Positions 15,409 to 17,995 of a stretch of 17,995 nucleotides of DNA are shown one piece after another. Source of the stretch: Anaerolineae bacterium (lineage in GTDB: Bacteria; Chloroflexota; Anaerolineae; Anaerolineales; Villigracilaceae); the NCBI GenBank assembly GCA_017303735.1, contig JAFLCF010000087.1, positions 1 through 17,995 of the forward strand, read 5' to 3'. The notes beneath the pieces are model-generated. The model saw only the letters and a program-made list of their open reading frames with translations. It ran no database searches and was not told the origin of the DNA. The position numbers and the translations under genes are program-made. Numbering within the stretch: the stretch's first letter is position 1; each line of letters starts with the position of its first letter.

Positions 15409-16929
15409 TTATTGTGCCAGTCTTGGGATTACCAGCGACCAGGCGGTGGCGATTTCGTCCAGGTTATTGACATGAACGAAACGCTCCGCAAATTTGTTGA
15501 CAGTATTCTCCACTTGTAAGCGGATTTGACCGTCATTGACTTTCAGAAGGATTGCCGATGTGCGTTTTCGGCATGCAGTTGGAACGGCATGGGGTGTCAT
15601 TCCATTCCCATCAGTCAGCAGGACAACTCGATGTTTTGGGAATTTTTGCCAGACTAATGGCAACCATCCAAATGACGTGTAATTGCCTTGGGCGTCTGAA
15701 ATATTCAAATTCCCAACTCGCGTAGAGAAGAATATCTCCGCACTAAAATCCTTGGTGTGCATCAGGAAATCCTCAAAGATCGCCCCACGAACGTCCCCGC
15801 CTGTTGAGCGAATTGCAAGGGTCACAGCTTGTGCAGCTCGGCGGGTTTCGTACCAGGGAAGTCCCTGCATCGATCCTGACCAGTCTGCCACCAAAACCAC
15901 CTGAACTTTCGGCTTCGTTTTTCCAACAGATTGGGGAACATCGAATGGAATTGGATCGCCGCGTACCGCAGCAAGACGATTCATACGCCCTGGACCCATC
16001 ACCGAACCTGATGCACGGGGAACTTCCCAGCGTCGTTGGATTCGGCGACTCGCTGAAATCACATCTGGGGCAGCAGGGATCGAACTATACAATCTTTCTT
16101 CCCGCGATTTGCTATCAGCCGATCCCTGATAAATCAAGATTGCCGATTGAAGGAATCTCTTTAGTTCATCGACATTTCCGCTGGATACGGCTGATGTGGG
16201 GTTGATCTGATCGTCCCCAGCAATTCCTTCGCTTTCAGAGTTGACGCTTCCTTTTTGGTCCTGGGGTTTACACAACTCAGGATACCTACTTGCGATGCTG
16301 TGTAGCATCTTGGGCAGGTGGGCGGGATGCGCTTCCATAAAAGCAGAAGCCTCCTGAAGGAATCCGATCAATCTTTTATCCTTCGCATTGGAGAGCATAT
16401 TCGTACTGTACGAATGGGATGTATCTCTGCAAAATCTACCAAGAAGTAATCCATTGATAGCAGCAGAAAGAAAATCTTTCTCCACTTCCGCTTTTTTCAA
16501 GCCGTCAATGTACTCCTTTTTGTGGTGACTTCCAATGTCATTTCGCACACTGATCAAGTTGCTTTTGAAAAGCGGCATGATCCAGGCGATGTTTTCCTCA
16601 AGCTGGATATCCAGCAGAAGATTGATAACACCATGGTCGAGTCCAGTAGCTTTCTCCACCTTAATGATTTCATCAAGGGGTTGTAGCCAGTGACCGATCT
16701 CGTGGGCAAGGAGACCAATCGCATTCGACATTTGATTCTGGATGGGAACGCCGAGAAATTCATTCGGCATTCGGACATAGGACTTCCCGTTGGTAGAAGC
16801 TGTATCATCGTCAGCCATTACCACAGTTGGGACGGTAACCCGCGCAACGCCTTCCATCAACAGCGTCACGACCAGGTCAAGGATCTTTTGCAATTCAGAC
16901 AGAAACGAGATGTTCATATCCCGCCTCAT
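15409..16929 (-). CDS. VWA-domain protein with N-terminal HExxH metallopeptidase-like domain
   Basis: A 506-residue protein in two parts. The N-terminal half holds HEIGH at 76-80 with acidic residues downstream (Asp107, Glu111, Glu112), like the putative metallopeptidase domain that precedes VWA in DUF2201-type proteins. The C-terminal part, from about 340, is a von Willebrand A domain with a complete MIDAS: DWSGS at 349-353, a threonine in NYTSF at 417-421, and LTDGNG at 439-444. A low-complexity Ser/Asp-rich linker (about 222-255) lies between. No signal peptide or membrane segment is seen, so it should be cytoplasmic. Its ATG overlaps the MoxR stop by 4 bp (ATGA); Met5 at 16917, preceded by GAGGCGGGAT, is an alternative start. 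MoxR ATPases and VWA proteins act together as chaperone/adaptor pairs, so this is probably the substrate adaptor of the neighbour. Whether the HExxH is catalytic is unknown. Confidence 0.87.
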   Translation of the reverse strand: MRRDMNISFLSELQKILDLVVTLLMEGVARVTVPTVVMADDDTASTNGKSYVRMPNEFLGVPIQNQMSNAIGLLAHEIGHWLQPLDEIIKVEKATGLDHGVINLLLDIQLEENIAWIMPLFKSNLISVRNDIGSHHKKEYIDGLKKAEVEKDFLSAAINGLLLGRFCRDTSHSYSTNMLSNAKDKRLIGFLQEASAFMEAHPAHLPKMLHSIASRYPELCKPQDQKGSVNSESEGIAGDDQINPTSAVSSGNVDELKRFLQSAILIYQGSADSKSREERLYSSIPAAPDVISASRRIQRRWEVPRASGSVMGPGRMNRLAAVRGDPIPFDVPQSVGKTKPKVQVVLVADWSGSMQGLPWYETRRAAQAVTLAIRSTGGDVRGAIFEDFLMHTKDFSAEIFFSTRVGNLNISDAQGNYTSFGWLPLVWQKFPKHRVVLLTDGNGMTPHAVPTACRKRTSAILLKVNDGQIRLQVENTVNKFAERFVHVNNLDEIATAWSLVIPRLAQ

Positions 16930-17995
16930 CTGTTTGCGGTGTTGCCCATCAGGGTTTGATACCCGGATGCAGCAACAGGATCAACTGCCTTCAGACGAGA
17001 CAGGTAACGACCCAGGAACGATATATCATCCGGCGCTTTCGCGCGGGACAACTCGCCATACTCCACAGGCAGAGGAAGCGTTCCGTCCTTCACGCCCTTC
17101 CAGCTCACCTCAATGGCATCTTTCGCCTTGCCGGTGAACAGCGAGAGGATATCATTCGAGAAGCTCACTTCGATGGGTTCGACACGGCGAATTAGCGCCG
17201 GATCGGGAAGGTTGCCCCATGGATTTGCGGCAAGAACGATCATGAAGCGTTCTGCTGGCGCCCAGCTCTCACCCCAGAATGGGGCAGAGGTCATGCGTAC
17301 GGGACCATCGTGCTCAATACCCATCGCCTTTGCGACATCGGCGCTCTTGGGGAGCAGGATACGCATCATGGACTCTTGCGCCCTTGGAGAGAAACGCAGG
17401 AATTCATCGAGGAATACAAGGACACGGTCTTCGGACATTTCTGCGTGTGTCATGGCAGCGCCGATCGGTCCAGGCATGGGTGTACCATTTGGCATCATCA
17501 CGCCAACCAGGTCGGAATCTGTCCACGAGTCCGCGCCCGCTGTTTCAAAAAAGCGCGCACCAAGCTTGATCGCGGCCTGTGAAACAGCAGATGTTTTACC
17601 GCAGCCAGTCGGACCAAGAAGGAAGGGAACATATCCTTCATTTAATACTGCAGTAGTTGCGTCTGCAAGAGACATCACTGCCTTGTTGATCGCGTTCTTC
17701 ACGCGCTCGGAAAAAGGCAATAAAGATTCCTTCTCTTCCGGAGCGTCAGAGGAATTAGATTCTTCGGCTCGCGCGATCGGTTTTGTGCTACCTGCCTGGG
17801 CATCCACATCCATGACGTCAGTTATTTTCATGAACTTGAGCAGGTGCTTGCAAGGCTGGATGTGGGACGTATCGATCATGACGCCACGCCCCTTGAAATC
17901 TTCACACTCACAAGACATAGAGACAAATGCTTTCTTGCCTTCCCGCTCGATTTTTAGGCGCAATCCATATGCACCTTTGTGTGCAGGAGCAGTCG
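16926..17995 (-). CDS. SWIM zinc-finger/MoxR-type AAA+ ATPase (5' end outside window)
   Basis: A MoxR-family AAA+ ATPase fused to an N-terminal SWIM-type zinc finger. The frame is open to the window edge (at least 356 residues); the TTG at 17963 is merely the first possible internal start, and in-frame residues upstream (AHKGAYGL) look like part of the SWIM domain. Numbering from that codon, the finger is CEC at 18-20 and CKH at 38-40, the Cys-x-Cys...Cys-x-His pattern. A charged linker follows (about 50-85). Walker A is GPTGCGKT at 117-124, Walker B is VLVFLDEF at 181-188, sensor 1 is LAANPWGN near 244-251, with an arginine-finger-like DPALIRRVE just after. The stop overlaps the VWA start (ATGA). 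SWIM-MoxR-VWA sets are known as conserved bacterial ternary clusters, there usually as separate proteins; here SWIM and MoxR share one chain. The SWIM finger may bind DNA or a partner protein. Confidence 0.88.
   Translation of the reverse strand, partial: TAPAHKGAYGLRLKIEREGKKAFVSMSCECEDFKGRGVMIDTSHIQPCKHLLKFMKITDVMDVDAQAGSTKPIARAEESNSSDAPEEKESLLPFSERVKNAINKAVMSLADATTAVLNEGYVPFLLGPTGCGKTSAVSQAAIKLGARFFETAGADSWTDSDLVGVMMPNGTPMPGPIGAAMTHAEMSEDRVLVFLDEFLRFSPRAQESMMRILLPKSADVAKAMGIEHDGPVRMTSAPFWGESWAPAERFMIVLAANPWGNLPDPALIRRVEPIEVSFSNDILSLFTGKAKDAIEVSWKGVKDGTLPLPVEYGELSRAKAPDDISFLGRYLSRLKAVDPVAASGYQTLMGNTANR

Noticed and set aside
15804..16205. 133-codon plus-strand open frame
   Set aside because: Antisense to the VWA gene, with no ribosome site and no recognisable motif.
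17961..17963. TTG at 17961-17963 as true start of the SWIM-MoxR gene
   Set aside because: The frame is open to the window edge and the upstream residues continue the SWIM-like sequence, so the gene is partial here.
1..17995. CRISPR arrays, tRNA or rRNA genes, integrases or transposases
   Set aside because: No regularly spaced repeats, no tRNA-like cloverleaf and no recombinase motifs were seen, so the island's mobility mechanism is not visible in this window.

Overview
This window is a dense patch of restriction and anti-phage-type genes from a bacterial genome. Three stretches lie on the plus strand, then two operons on the minus strand. My best guess at the host is a Chloroflexota (Anaerolineae-like) bacterium. 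That rests on the feel of the proteins, the mid-range GC and a gattgcttcg...cgcaatgac intergenic palindrome, not on any marker gene, so confidence in the taxon is low.

Plus strand, left to right. (1) Positions 1-2382 hold the C-terminal part of an SNF2/superfamily 2 helicase whose N-terminus lies outside the window. It is followed by a complete 1165-residue Eco57I-type adenine methyltransferase (2437-5934). This order resembles the drmD-drmMI end of class 1 DISARM, but no drmA, drmB or drmC is present here. (2) Positions 6074-13118 hold a tightly packed set: a 1131-residue NB-ARC-like STAND ATPase with a long TPR tail, a coupled Cdc6/ORC-like ATPase with a winged-helix end, a small frame (10778-11047) broken by one in-frame TAA, and a DUF262-DUF1524 (GmrSD-like) HNH nuclease. 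STAND sensor, second ATPase and nuclease in a row suggest a multi-gene defence system that I cannot match to a named type. This is the best candidate for something new.

Positions 13119-13478 are a gene-poor junction. It holds a 101-bp inverted-repeat element, a roughly 60-codon decayed reading frame that resembles a DprA/SLOG fragment, and a terminator for the minus-strand operon.

Minus strand, read right to left. (3) Positions 15244-13479 encode an ABC/AAA15-type ATPase overlapping by 4 bp a small TOPRIM-like protein. The arrangement recalls PARIS (AriA/AriB) and OLD-type systems. (4) Positions 17995-15409 encode a SWIM-zinc-finger/MoxR AAA+ ATPase (5' end beyond the window) overlapping by 4 bp a von Willebrand A protein with an upstream HExxH motif. 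A strong terminator closes this unit.

Base composition is patchy. The SNF2 gene, the first two thirds of the methyltransferase and the MoxR-VWA operon are relatively GC-rich. The specificity half of the methyltransferase, the STAND gene and the ATPase-TOPRIM pair are clearly AT-rich. This fits modular acquisition in a defence island.
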